Shown here: positions 48,994 through 59,892 of the stretch, one piece after another
Layout of the letters: each line of letters begins with the position of its first letter
Numbering within the stretch: position 1 is the first letter of the stretch
Assembly (NCBI GenBank): GCA_034509425.1
Contig: JAVTVJ010001167.1
Location: 1-64,000, forward strand
Origin: Eopsaltria australis
Taxonomy: Eukaryota > Chordata > Aves > Passeriformes > Petroicidae
DNA length: 64,000 bases
Direction: 5' to 3'
Program-made: the position numbers and the translations under genes
Notes under the pieces: model-generated
Database searches by the model: none
What the model was told of the DNA's origin: nothing
What the model saw: the letters and a program-made list of their open reading frames with translations, nothing else

Positions 48994-49927
48994 CCTTGGA
49001 GGGGTTTTCAAGAGGGATCTGGAAAGGGGAGGTATCATTTCTTGCAATGAACATCTCAGCCATCCTCCTGGAATTTAAATTTCAATTTTAGGAGACACCC
49101 ATTGCATAACTCAGACATAGCATAGGTTCCTTGAGAGAGGACTTTCCCCCACCTCTTGTGGCTGTTTCCTTTCTCATGGACTGCAGTGTCCTTTGGTCAA
49201 GTGTGTGCAGCTCCACCTTCACCCTCCAAGGACGGACTAATGATGTATCAAATAACAGGGAGGATGAGCAAAGGAGAGAAGAATAATTCCCTGTGATAAC
49301 TCCATTGCTGCATTCTAGTTGACTGCTTTTACTTTCCTTTTTTTTTTTTTTTTAAATAGGATTTAACAGCTAGTAAATACAGATTTCATGTCCCATAAAT
49401 AACATTCTATTTGTCAGCTCACTCAAGGAATAATCAATAGTTATTGCATGAGGCTTTCCAGTACAATGAAATAAGCTCTGCATTTTCTTTTCCCAGAGAT
49501 ACCTTGGAATCCTCCACTTCATTTTGTTCTTACCTAAAACACCAGTTACATCTCCCAAAAACCAACCAGTGACTTGGTTACACGTGGATGGGTGCCTTCA
49601 AAACCTCTGGAAACAAGACCTAGACCTAAATAATTCCCACATCTGTGGAGGCTCCCTTAATAATTGGTCAATAAGGATAAAAATTCTGGTCAGGAACAGC
49701 CTGTAGTTCTTGGCTGTCCCCAGCTGTTGATTCCTTGCTCAGGATTCATCTTGTTGGAGCAGGTTTTGGATACAACTGGCTCAGTGCTGTCAGCCCTCCC
49801 CTCTGTCAGCCCTCGCTGAGTCAGCTCCTGTTCTCCTTGCTAAAAACACGGGAGATTTTTGGTTTTGGATATTGCCCGTGTTGCAATATCTGCCTCTGAA
49901 ATTCATCTCTGATTTATCTGAGGTCTG
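48994..49927. other. Unique non-coding sequence
   Basis: No gene recognised. It contains a 16-T run (49338-49353) and a small direct duplication of CTGTCAGCCCTC near 49786-49812. Confidence 0.5.
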
Positions 49928-50098
49928 AAAAATCATAGAATTGAAAGGGAACTTGAAGATCATCTCGTTCCAGCTCCCCTGCCATGGGGAGTTTCACTAT
50001 CCCAGGTTGCTCCAAGCCTGGCCTCCAACACTTCCAGGGATGGGATGTCCACAGCTTCTCTGGGAAACCTCTTCCAGTGCCTCAGTGTTAACTCAAAC
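49928..50098 (-). mobile_element. CR1 LINE 3' tail
   Basis: The antisense layout is CR1-like: AATCATAGAATTGAAAGG (the 3' end of the element), CTCCCCTGCCATGGGGAG, CCCAGGTTGCTCCAAGCCTG, CACTTCCAGGGATGGG and CCACAGCTTCTCTGGGAAAC. About 170 bp are kept, strongly 5'-truncated. The coding frame is not cleanly readable. Confidence 0.9.
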
Positions 50099-50259
50099 AA
50101 CCCAGCAACATCGAACCACCAGATGATTCTTTGCAGTGACCAAATATCAGATCAATATCAAATCCCATTTTTTATCTGTAGCTTTTTAACTATTCAAAAA
50201 TACTACTTTATTCCTTCTGCTCTGCTTCTTTGGACAGAGGCAAAACAACATATTAAATG

Positions 50260-50260
<1 letters not shown>

Positions 50261-50302
<42 letters not shown>
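50261..50302 (+). repeat. (ATT)14 microsatellite
   Basis: Fourteen perfect ATT units ending in a short T run. Confidence 0.97.
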
Positions 50303-50536
50303 TTTGCTTTTCACCTTTACCTTCCACCTCATGGGTGGCTCTTATCAAATCTGCTTTTGCACCTGTACCTAATTTAAAGGTTATAGTTCATCCATTAACC
50401 CTGCTAACATCACCCAAGAGGCACAGCAGCATTATTAATTTAGTGGTATCTGGAACTCTGCTCTAAAACCTTAATTAAAATTTTTTAAAAGATTTCTAAG
50501 CAATTGTTTATAAATATATATTTTTATAAACATATT

Positions 50537-50577
50537 TATAATTATATATATGCCATTATATAATATATATAATTATA
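50537..50577. repeat. Perfect 15-bp AT inverted repeat
   Basis: TATAATTATATATAT (50537-50551) pairs exactly with ATATATATAATTATA (50563-50577) across an 11-nt spacer. It lies in an AT-rich stretch (50494-50610) between the (ATT)14 and (AATAG)n arrays and is a plausible cruciform or unwinding element. Confidence 0.88.
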
Positions 50578-50622
50578 TCAATAATATATTATCTATTACA
50601 CGCTATAGGTTATTGATTACTA

Positions 50623-50679
50623 AATAGAATAGAATAGAATAGAATAGAATAGAATAGAATAAAATAGAATGGAATAGAT
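50623..50679 (+). repeat. (AATAG)n pentanucleotide microsatellite
   Basis: About eight perfect units, then two variant units (AAAATAG, AATGGAATAG). It directly follows the AT-rich inverted-repeat region. Confidence 0.95.
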
Positions 50680-52465
50680 ACATATCTCAGCATGGAGGCA
50701 CCATTTTTGATGCCACAAACTCCTGTTCTGGATTTCCCTTGAGCCAACCTCCTTCATGTGTGTAAAAACATTATTAGGATGCTTTTAGTGTAGCATCCTT
50801 GGAAGGTCCAATGGTCACCACCCTCCCAGAAGGTGCTGAAATTTGCTCCTCCTTGAAATTTGTTTGAAATTTGCTGGGTCTGCATATGGAAACAGCTCTG
50901 CTATCTGTGCCTGTGGTTACCTGGACATTCCAGTGGACAATTTTTGGATTATAGTTCCACAACCCACTCAGCTACCAATTCTTGCAACCTGTCCCTGCCA
51001 AGAAAACTCCAGGAGAAATTAAATCCCCTGAAAACCTTGCTCACAATGCTCCAGCTCAGAGCTTGGCAGCTGCCTTCCAAAATTAAGTGATTAAAGTAGA
51101 GCTAATGAGACATTCATCCCCTGCACCTTTTTCCTTAAAATAAATATGCAGAGTTCTGCATTACAGGTGCATGCAAAACTGCTTAAATAGACATCTTGGA
51201 AGCACAGGAAATAAAAACAAAGGACACTCTGGCAGAAAGCTCCCAAAATACTTGAAAATGTAACTGAATAAATAACTCTTGCTTTTGGACTGAGATCTGC
51301 AGACCTTAGCAGATGTGTCCAAGCTAAACCAAATATCCAGGGAACTGGATCGCCTTTCTGATGAGGAATAATGAAGAGCACTGCACTGGCAAGGAGACAG
51401 GCTGGAAGAACCTACTGGTGTTTTCCAGCTCTGATTTCCGTGATAGCTCGGAGTTATCCTTAGGCATTGGCTTGATCCATCAATGAAGTTACTTATTTTG
51501 AGCCCAGGCCCCAGGGCTGCCAAACCTACATCCACATTGAACTGGAAGCATTCAAGCATTCATGGAGTGAATAGGATTACTGGATACTCAAAGACAAGCA
51601 CGTGCCTCTGTCTTTGTGGTAGTGGAAGCACTGGAAAGATCATGGAATATAAAAAAAATCCCCTAAAAATCCACTCAAGAAGAGGAAAAATATGGGGGCT
51701 GTTTTTAAATTTTTTTTTTCCTCTAATATTTAAGAAATGCCACCATGGAGGTGTCAACTTAAATTATTAGGGAAAATACCAAGGCAAATAAAGAAATGGC
51801 ATTCCACAGACCTGCATGGAGGTGTAAAGGGGGATATTTTCAGTGGGGCTTTTTTTGCAGGCCCTGCTCTAACAGTACCTGCCATTGTATTTGCAGGGCA
51901 GGGTGTCAAATCTGCTTACAGGGTTTTTAGCTGCTCCACTTTGCAATCCCTTCTGTTGCAGGGCCCTGCTCCTCCGAAGGTGAAGCCCACAGCAAAACCC
52001 TTTTCCCCAACAGCAATGGCAGCAGGAGCAGGCCCTGGGTTTGTAAATATTAACTTCTTTCGAATGTCAGATTATTTACTCTCTGCTCTTCGAGCCACCC
52101 AGGCCAAATGGATGGGGGCCAAGTTTGTTAACAATAGCTCTTGGCTGGGACACGCCGTAGCAAAGGTTAAATCCTGTTTGCCTTATTCCAGTGTGGAGTC
52201 CCAGCGACTCCAGGGCTGGCTTTGGGAGGGCAGTAGGCTCTGACACCAGGACCTGCCCCAGTTTTGTGGGGTGCAGAGAGCCCTGAGTGACCCACGGGCA
52301 CCATGCTGGAGCCTCCAAGAGCAGCAGATGAGGGGCTGAACCCCAGCCAGAAGGGGTTTGTCACCACTGAGGAGAGCCTTTGCTGCCACACCACTCAGGC
52401 ACATCCATCTGGGCCCTCTCCATGCAGTTGCAGTTGCTGTGGTGGGGATCTCAGTGAGAAAAGAG
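50680..52465. other. Unique non-coding sequence
   Basis: No gene recognised. The 168-codon plus frame at 51737-52243 is the longest outside a repeat in this part of the window. It has no signal peptide, repeated motif or domain that I can identify, and its codons show no obvious bias, so I treat it as chance. Confidence 0.45.
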
Positions 52466-52692
52466 ATCACAAAATCCCAGAACTGTTTGGGTTGGAAAGG
52501 GCCTTAAAGACCATCTCATTCCACCCCCTGCCACGAGCAGGGGACATCTTCCGCTATCTCGGGTAGCTCCCAGCCCCATCCAACCTGGCCTTGGACACTG
52601 CCAGGGATCCAGGGGCAGCCACAGCTTCTCTGGGCACCCTGTGCCAGGGTCTCCCCACCCTCACAGTCACCAAACCATTCCTGCTTGTCGTG
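52466..52692 (-). mobile_element. CR1 LINE 3' fragment
   Basis: The minus strand reads 'RVGRPWHRVPREAVAA', then 'GSLAVSKARLDGAGSYPR' and a stop, followed by the 3' UTR. The 3' end lies at about 52466-52490 (ATCACAAAATCCCAGAACTG in antisense). It is 5'-truncated near 52692. The sequence 5' of the coding segment is replaced by unrelated DNA. Confidence 0.93.
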
Positions 52693-53040
52693 TGTCTTCA
52701 TCAGACACCCCTGTTTGCAAGGTGAAGTCTTGCCTCCTTATTGATCAGTGATGCAACATCAAGCAGAGCAGAGCAGCTGCCATTTCACCACAAATCTCCA
52801 AATCCACACCAAGAAACGAGCACTGGCTGGCACAATGGACACCCCAAAACACCCTCAGCATGGACACGGGAGCTGCCTTTCCCAGAAGAACCCATCTCCA
52901 CGCAGCAAGGTAGGAACAGCAGCGGCTGACCCACCCTGCAGGCCTTCCTCAGCCTGTGTATCATCCTCCTCTTCCTCCCAGCCCTCTTCCTCCCCGCTGG
53001 TGCCAGGGGTGCAAAACATGCTGATCCATGAGGGCACGGG
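52693..53040. other. Unique non-coding sequence
   Basis: No gene recognised. Overlapping serine/proline-rich frames on both strands follow from a TCCTCCTCTTCCTCC-type tract at about 52965-52990. Confidence 0.5.
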
Positions 53041-53300
53041 CTGTGCTTTGCCCGGTGTGACCCGCACAGATGGCTCGCAGAGGAAGCGCTCGCGCAGCGG
53101 AGCCAAGTGGCCACAGGCTCATCCAGAGACATTCCTGCCCTGATTAGGAAGGCTGGGAGGGAGCCAGGGGTGGGTCAGCGATCTCCTTCCTGTGGCTGCG
53201 GCCATTCCTGCCACGACTTGGATCACACCTCTCGGAGACACTCCCGGGTCGGGCACGGGAAGTTCACGGCGGCAAACGCGCCGGCGGGGAAGGGGGAAGA
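53041..53300. promoter_or_regulatory. CpG-dense patch
   Basis: CpG-rich DNA at 53048-53105 (GGCTCGCAGAGGAAGCGCTC, then GCGCAGCGGAG) and 53195-53290 (CTCCCGGGTCGGGCACGGG, then CGGCGGCAAACGCGCCGGCG). The plus frame 53192-53491 encodes basic, low-complexity residues without a known domain. It could be a small unannotated CpG island or a GC-rich enhancer. Confidence 0.3.
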
Positions 53301-55159
53301 GCACCGGGATGGAGGGGAAGTTCACTGGGGTTCAGCCAAAGCTGGGGCCGGAAGAACAGAGGTCTGATAAAAAGGAGAGAGGAATTGCAATGGACACGAC
53401 CCCCAGGGACTCCTCATCCCTTCTCCAGCCAGTGCAAAGTGATGGACACATCAAGAATGAAGAGAGCAGCTCCAAGAGACCCACAGCTTAGAGTGGTTTG
53501 AAGAAATGGAGGTACAGGCCCACCACCACACCTCACCTGGGTGAAAATCAAAATCTCCAGGTCAGAGCATGATATTTCTCATCTCTTCTGGCTTCCCCAG
53601 TGCAAACTGTCCTGCTGAACTTGGATAGGTTTGCTGTGCTGTGTGCTCTACAACACAGGAAAGACTAAACAAATCTCTCCAGGCAGCCAGGGTCAAGCCA
53701 TACCATTTTTATCCCCGAAGTCAAGGAGGAGAAAGAAGATTGCACCTCCTAGCAGGGAAAATAACGACGCAGCAAAACGAAAAAAACAAGGGAAGCATTA
53801 CTCAAATTATCTCCACTGCGAGTGGAAGGATGGGAGTCCAGAGAACAAAGAGATCAGATGACCAGATGGGACAGATCAAGCTGACCACAAAGCCTCTGTC
53901 CAACATTTTTTGACAACTGCTAGAGCCATATGTTCATGAGGATTGTGGAATAACTGGGAAGGGTGTGTGGAGTCGAAGCGAGCCCGATCACACTCGGAGC
54001 TGCGTGGCTGAAGGGTGTGAGCTGGGGGACCTTTGATGTGTGACCCAGATCCCAGCCCTGCACCCTGTGAAGGGAAAGGGGCTGGTGGATCATTTAGCTC
54101 ACCTCACAACAGGCTCTGACCAGCCCTTCTCCTGTATTTCCTGGTGTTTGGTCCATCTCTAATGAGCCATGCTCTGGGGGGAATTCTTAGGTCATTTATT
54201 TTGCATCACGTCTGCAAGGAGGGGTAGTGGGACTATGGCTAATTAGGAAAGCAGACAGATAGCACCAAACAAAGCCAAGGACAGAGGGATTGTGTCTGGG
54301 CACACACCAGAGGCTGGGAGTGACCCTTTCTGCCAGCTGCCCCAGGGACCTGAACATCAACACTCCTGAAGGGCAGGAGCTGCACATCCCAAATGGCCCC
54401 TCCTGCCCTTTGGGTGACGTCCCCATAAAAAACACACTTTCCTCATTTATTTTGCCAGCTGCTCCTTTTGATTACTTAGCGCATTCCGAGGAGTGCGAGG
54501 AAATTCGGTGGATGACATCCTGCAAAGTAAAGGTGACAGTTTCCAGGAGGGAGAAGTAATGGTAGATATCCCTCCTAGGGATGTGCAGGGACACTCAGCC
54601 CTGCCCTGAGGCACTTTGTCACCCACTAATGAGTGGATTTGCTACACACAGCGAATTCAGGACACAGGACCAACCAGCCACCATGGCAGGCCATAGTTTT
54701 TCCCTCTAAGACTGAAGTGGAGAGAATTTAATCCCATAATATTACTTATGGTCCTGCAAGACACCTGCTGGACACCCTCAAGCTGCACCACAGCAGCCCC
54801 AAAACCTTTCTTGCAACCCCTTTCCCACCACCCCAAAGCCCACATAATCCCACACCATTTCCTAGATCCCCACATGACCCAAAATTTTCTTTTACCTCCA
54901 AGGGACCAGACTGCCCCTCCACCAGCAGGTCCAGCCTGAGCTTTGCTGTAACTCCTCAAAACTCCTGACCAGTGAAGAAAAAACTGCAGCTTATTTCTCA
55001 TCCTGATGGCCTGTAGGTGTTTCGGGATAGTGCTGCTGGAATTTATATCCCACACACTGCTCTTGGGCTCAATAAAATGTCAAAAGCTCAGCAAATGTCC
55101 ATGGACCGATGCTCAGCAGCCTCCCAGTGCCACGATCACCCAACTCTCCTGTACACAGT
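53301..55159. other. Unique non-coding sequence
   Basis: No gene or repeat recognised. Isolated frames of up to 132 codons occur on both strands without domains. Confidence 0.5.
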
Positions 55160-55602
55160 GAAAAAGTGAGTCCAGAGGAGGCCATGAAGATGATCAGAGG
55201 GATGGAACACCTCTCCTATAAGGAAAGGTTGAGGGAATTGAGATTGTTCAGCCTGGACAAAAGAAAAGTTCCAAGGTGAACTTTTATGTGGCACTTCAGT
55301 ACCTGAAGGGGCTACAAGAGACCTGGAGAGGAACTTTGGATGGGCTTGTAGTGACAGGACAAGGGGGGATAGCTTCCCACTGACAGAGGGAAGGGTTTGA
55401 TGGGATATTGGAGAGACATTCTCAGCTGTGAAGGTGAGGAGGCCCTGGCACAGGGTGCCCAGAGAAGCTGTGGCTGCCTCATCCCTGGAAGTGTTCAGGG
55501 AGAGGTTGGATGGGGCTTGGAGCAATCCGGCAGGTGAGTGGAACAAGATGAACTGTAAGGTCCCTTACCTTAACCATTCTAGAATTTTACAATTCTATGA
55601 AG
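55160..55602 (+). mobile_element. CR1 LINE 3' fragment
   Basis: About 440 bp: GTGAGTCCAGAGGAGGCCAT, GTTCAGCCTGGACAAAAG and TACCTGAAGGGGCTACAAG lead into a C-terminal ORF2 frame, 'KVRRPWHRVPREAVAASSLE', then 'VFRERLDGAWSN'. The element ends in AGAATTTTACAATTCTATGA at about 55582-55601. Loss of a codon-sized block in the SSLE region distinguishes it from the 15.4-kb copy. The 233-codon frame starting at 55428 is this remnant running on into unique DNA. Confidence 0.95.
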
Positions 55603-55915
55603 AAGAAAAGTGGAAAAGCCCTGTGAAAAGAAGCATTCCTATGGTAACTCCACCACTCTGGAGTCAGGGACAGCAGATCAGCCAAGAACTCCACAGGGAG
55701 GGAGTTTTCCATCAGTCTGATGGGAGCGTTTCCCATTGCCAGGAAAGCACATCTGCTCTGCACAGTGGCCACACTCCACAGGGGCTGCACCCAAGTGAGG
55801 AGCCCATCCCTCCTCTGTGCCCAGCAGCTCTGGGAAGGGGCTGGCTGCCCTTCCCCACCCTCCCCTGCCCCTCAGGGGCAGCGATACTTCCCGGGCAGAT
55901 GGAAGCAAGAGCCAG
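55603..55915. other. Unique non-coding sequence
   Basis: No gene recognised. It is GC-moderate sequence leading into a CpG-rich patch. Confidence 0.45.
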
Positions 55916-56130
55916 GTTAGGAAACGCCGCGCGAGCCCGTTCCCTGCCGGATAATGTAAACAGGGCTGTCGGACACGGCGAGTGCTGCCAGGCTTTGATC
56001 AGAGCCAGCTGCAAGGCTGGACTCTCCCCACGGCCATCGTCCTGCTCCCCTGCCCCGGCCCTGCAGGGGCCTCGTCCTTCTGCTGGCAGAGAAAAGCAGC
56101 TCTCGGGGTTTTGCATCCCACACCGGTAAT
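55916..56130. promoter_or_regulatory. CpG patch
   Basis: CpG-enriched unique DNA, densest at 55922-55955 (AACGCCGCGCGAGCCCG, then TGCCGGATAATG) and 55970-55982 (TCGGACACGGCGAG). Conflicting frames on both strands argue against a coding exon. Function unknown. Confidence 0.25.
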
Positions 56131-59100
56131 TTTGGGATACAGAAGAAATAATTCACGTTATTCCTCAGCAGGAGCTGGGGGAAATTACTCCCTGCCGTTG
56201 GATCTGAGAGAGCTCACAAATGGAAAATGGTGCCTCGGGTTTAGGGAATTTTGTGGGCATTTGAGCTCAAGTGTAGCTCACTTATGGCTTTTGTCCATCA
56301 GCAGAGCCAGGGAGCTGGGGTAGGATCTTCCCATTTTCCAAGCTGCTCATGGCTGGGCCTTTTCCCCCTAGGTCACTTCACCCACCCTGGTGGAATGGTC
56401 CAGGTTAAAAAAGATAGGAGTTTGGGGAGTGTAGCAGTTTCTATAGGCCTGGATCACCCCAGAGATGTGGTTCATGGTCCAGCAAGGCTCAGTGGGGACA
56501 TCACATCTCACCTCACATCCCACCCAGCTGCTCCTCACCCTGTCAGGAATTGTGCTGCTCCATTGTCCCTTGGGATCTGCAGGGGCTGGGCTGGTCCTGG
56601 CAAACACCCAGCTCCTGGGATTTGAGCACTGAGGGAGGGAAGGGGATGTGGTTACAGCTGCAGGGACATCCCCTGCCCATGTGCCAACAAGAAGTCTTAC
56701 AAGTAGTCATTTTTCACATCAAGTTTTCCAGAATTCTCATATTTTCCTCCCTGCTACCTTAAGATTAGTTTTACCACACTGTTTTTTCTGTTTATTACTA
56801 AAAGGTTATGTCTTTCACCTGTTACAAGGCAACCACAGCCTTAGGAGAGACAGAGTGGATAAACTGGCTTTTTTTGGTGCAGATTTTGTCCACAACTGTG
56901 CAATCCCCATGTTATGGCTGGGAGAAAAGCGTCCAAGGCTGGGAAACTCCAGCATTTTCTGCAGCAGCCTTTTTTGAAAGTAGTAACAGCTCAATGAAGT
57001 GGTTAGGAGTTTACAAGGGCTTGGAAAAAATTACCTCCTTTTAGTAAGTGTTAATTATATGACTAATTAAATAGAGAGGAGGTTGAAACACTCTCCTAGT
57101 CATAACCTGTGTGCTCCCTGCCTGCTCCTTGCGTGACAGAGAAAACAGGGAATGAATCCTGTTTGGCCTTCATGGCAGGAAGTGGCTACTAAACCAGCTC
57201 TAACTTCTAATTTATTTACCTGGGAAGCTGTAGGGAACTGTTTTAAAATTGACCAAAGTTTCTGCTACTTAAAAAAAAACAAAACATACCCAAACCCACC
57301 AGCCATTCAGTAAAAACACATTTGGAACAGGATTTTAAGTAAGAGATATAAAAGGCCACTTTGTTTATGTTTTTCAGCCATGGTATGTTGGCTTCTTTTT
57401 TTCCTAAATGACGGCGAAGAAAAAAACCATTATGTTAAATCTCTTATCTCCATGCAAAGTGGTTGCAGCTATCATAAAACACACACATTGTGTCATTTCA
57501 AAACACAAATGGGCCCACGGTCAAACATTCTTCAGATTACCTCCTCTTTTCTTTTTCCTTTATAATTTTGTGGGCATTAATAAAGTTCAGCATAGTCAAG
57601 TGAGGTGCTTTGTTCCCCCAGTGAGGAATTAATCACATCCTTGTGGAGAAGTACAAAGAAACTACAGGGTCAGGAGTGAGCAGCAATTCCTGCAAAACCC
57701 TCCATGATGCTCAGTGCCGTGGCACCAAGCTGTCTCTGCTCCCATGGACTTTTATAGTGCCAAAAAGTGATGGGATTCGGGCTGTGATACAGAAATCAGG
57801 GGCCAGCAGCAAGATCCCTGGTCCAGAGCTCTGTTTGAGTGCAGGCAGCTCATTTAACCTCCCTGTGCCCAGCAGAATAAATTTAAAAATCTCCTTCTAT
57901 GGGAGAGTTCATCTCCATCCAGTGGGACTGCATCTCAAACACTTCCAACCTGGAACCTGAGGACAAAACTGCTTTTTTGACAGTCCCAGGATGGTGTGAG
58001 CTCACCAGGCTGCCACAGGGGAGCTGGCAGGAGGGACAGGCACTTCCACCCACTGCCTTCTCCCTCCTCACTGCCATAATCCAGGCTGGCACATCTGGCC
58101 AGCTCCCACCCACCTGGGCAGGTCCTGCTGTGAAACCCTGAGCCAACTCCCAGGAGAGAGCATCAGCCAGCCCCAGCACGGGGGCAGCTCAGCCAAAAAA
58201 CAGGCTCTAAATATAACAAAAAACACAGGAGGTGGAGAGCAAACAGAGCCTGCTGAGGTGTGCTGTGCCTTGGAAGGGTACGTGGGAGAGGAGGCAGCAC
58301 AGCCCTGACCTGCTGGATGTGCTGCAAGTCAAGAAGAGTACTCTGCCAGCACAGCCAAAAGGATATTTTTGGCACAAAAAGGGACGTTTCGGCAAAGTTC
58401 AGCACTTCAGATGCTGCTGGAGCTGTTTGATACCTGCTGGCCACCTGAGCAAAGGGAGAGGTGCCTCATTTTCCTGGAGCATCCACAGCCCCTCCAGGCC
58501 ATTTCCCTTGGAGCCCAGAGTCCTCCCCTGTCCCAAACTCCCTCCCTGTGCTGCTGGAGACCTGTTTGACTCAGAGGTTTCCTGCTGATTTAACTTCCCA
58601 CATCCTGCCCCATTCCAAGGTGACTCAGACAGTGATGTTTGAGTCATGTTTGAAGATGCTGAACCCAAGGGATCACGCTGAGATGGCCCAAAATTACAGG
58701 TGGATTTTCCAGCCCTCACTCATGAGTGTTTCCACCTCCTCCCCTGTCTCTCTCCTTTTTGTTGCTTTTAGAGGCTTGTGGCTGCAGACAGCTGAGCAGA
58801 GGATGTTGTGCAGAGACATGACAGGGGGTATTCCTGGGAGAAGTGGCAGAGGGGGAAGTGGCAGTGCCACAGACTGGAACTCCTCCCTGGGGAGATGCAG
58901 GTCATGGATATTTGGCAGGGTGAAGCAGCCATGAGGTGTTCCAGCCTGTGAGGAGGCAAGGGAGAGCCTTCCACTCCCACACACCTGGAGTTTTTTACTC
59001 CACAGTGACCCTTCAGCCTCCATCATTTACAAATGACATCTTTAAAGATGCTTCCGATAATAAAGGAATGAGCAGGAGCACTGACAGGAACTTGGAAGTG

Positions 59101-59497
59101 AAAGAGGTACCTAGATTTTTGAAAATGAGGGACAAGAGGAACAGAGATGGTCAGAGTTTGTCCTGACCAGTGGTCCCTGGCCAGCACAGGTGACCAGCCA
59201 CCACCAGCATGGCCAGTCAGCTGGTACCACTAAAGTCTGTGCTGTCACAGCACCCCAGTGCCACCACAGCCAAAGCAGCCTGGGGCTGTGGAGATCTTGA
59301 GCAGCGAGGACCCAAATCCACCAGAAACCAAGATCTGCAGATGGTTTGAACCCCAGCATTGACCTGCATCCTCAGAGCTGTGCTTTGCTTTGAGAGTTTG
59401 GTGAACTTGAAGGCCTGGTACCACCTGAGGGTCCAACAGAGGTGACCAGAGCAGGCTTGGCTTGGGGAGAGGTTTCCTCCTGCAGCAATGGGAACTC
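56131..59497. other. Unique non-coding sequence
   Basis: No gene recognised in about 3.4 kb. A 9-A run and AT-rich DNA lie at 57040-57580. The region 58200-59100 is GC-moderate. The frame ending at 59166 has a hydrophilic tail that looks protein-like but matches nothing I know. Confidence 0.45.
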
Positions 59498-59892
59498 AGA
59501 GGAATCACAGAACCTCAGAATGAGATGAGTTGGGAGGGACCCACAAGGATCATTGAGTCCAACTCCTGGCCCTGCACAGGACAGCCCCAAGAGTCACACC
59601 CTGTGCATCCCTGAGAGCATTGCTCAAACATTCCTGGAGCTCTGCCAGGCTGGGGCTATGACCATTCCCTGGGGAGCCTGGGCAGTGCCCAAGCACCCTC
59701 TGGGAAAAGAACCTGCCCCTAATATCCAACCTAACCCTCCCTGGCACAGCTCCAGACCATTCCCTGGGTCCTGTCACAGGTCACCAGAGAGAAGAGATCA
59801 ATGTCTGGTCCTCCTGTTCCTCCCATGAGGAAGGTGTAGACTCCAATGAGGTCTCTCCTCAGTTTTTGACAGAACAAATGCCCTCAGGTGAG
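59498..59892 (-). mobile_element. CR1 LINE 3' fragment, distinct subfamily
   Basis: The minus strand carries 'VRLDIRGRFFSQRVLGHCPG' of the ORF2 C-terminus, followed by 'SLAELQECLSNALRDAQGV', which differs from the other copies. The 3' UTR reads in antisense as AGGATCATTGAGTCCAACTC, and the terminal side as GGAATCACAGAACCTCAGAA (about 59500). The sequence continues upstream to about 59892 (antisense GAGGTCTCTCCTCAG). It is fairly well preserved but has no intact enzyme domain. Confidence 0.94.

Noticed and set aside
51737..52243. 168-codon plus-strand frame
   Set aside because: Composition is alanine-, serine- and lysine-mixed with no known motif. A minus frame overlaps its 3' part and there is no supporting promoter or splice site.
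55428..56129. 233-codon plus-strand frame, the longest in the window
   Set aside because: Its start is the CR1 ORF2 C-terminal remnant, and it then runs through the CR1 3' UTR into unique GC-rich DNA. An overlapping minus frame is just as open and no domain is seen.
56420..56640. Sequence beginning TGTAGCAGTTTC as a solo LTR
   Set aside because: No matching TG...CA boundaries, target-site duplication, primer-binding site or second copy could be identified.
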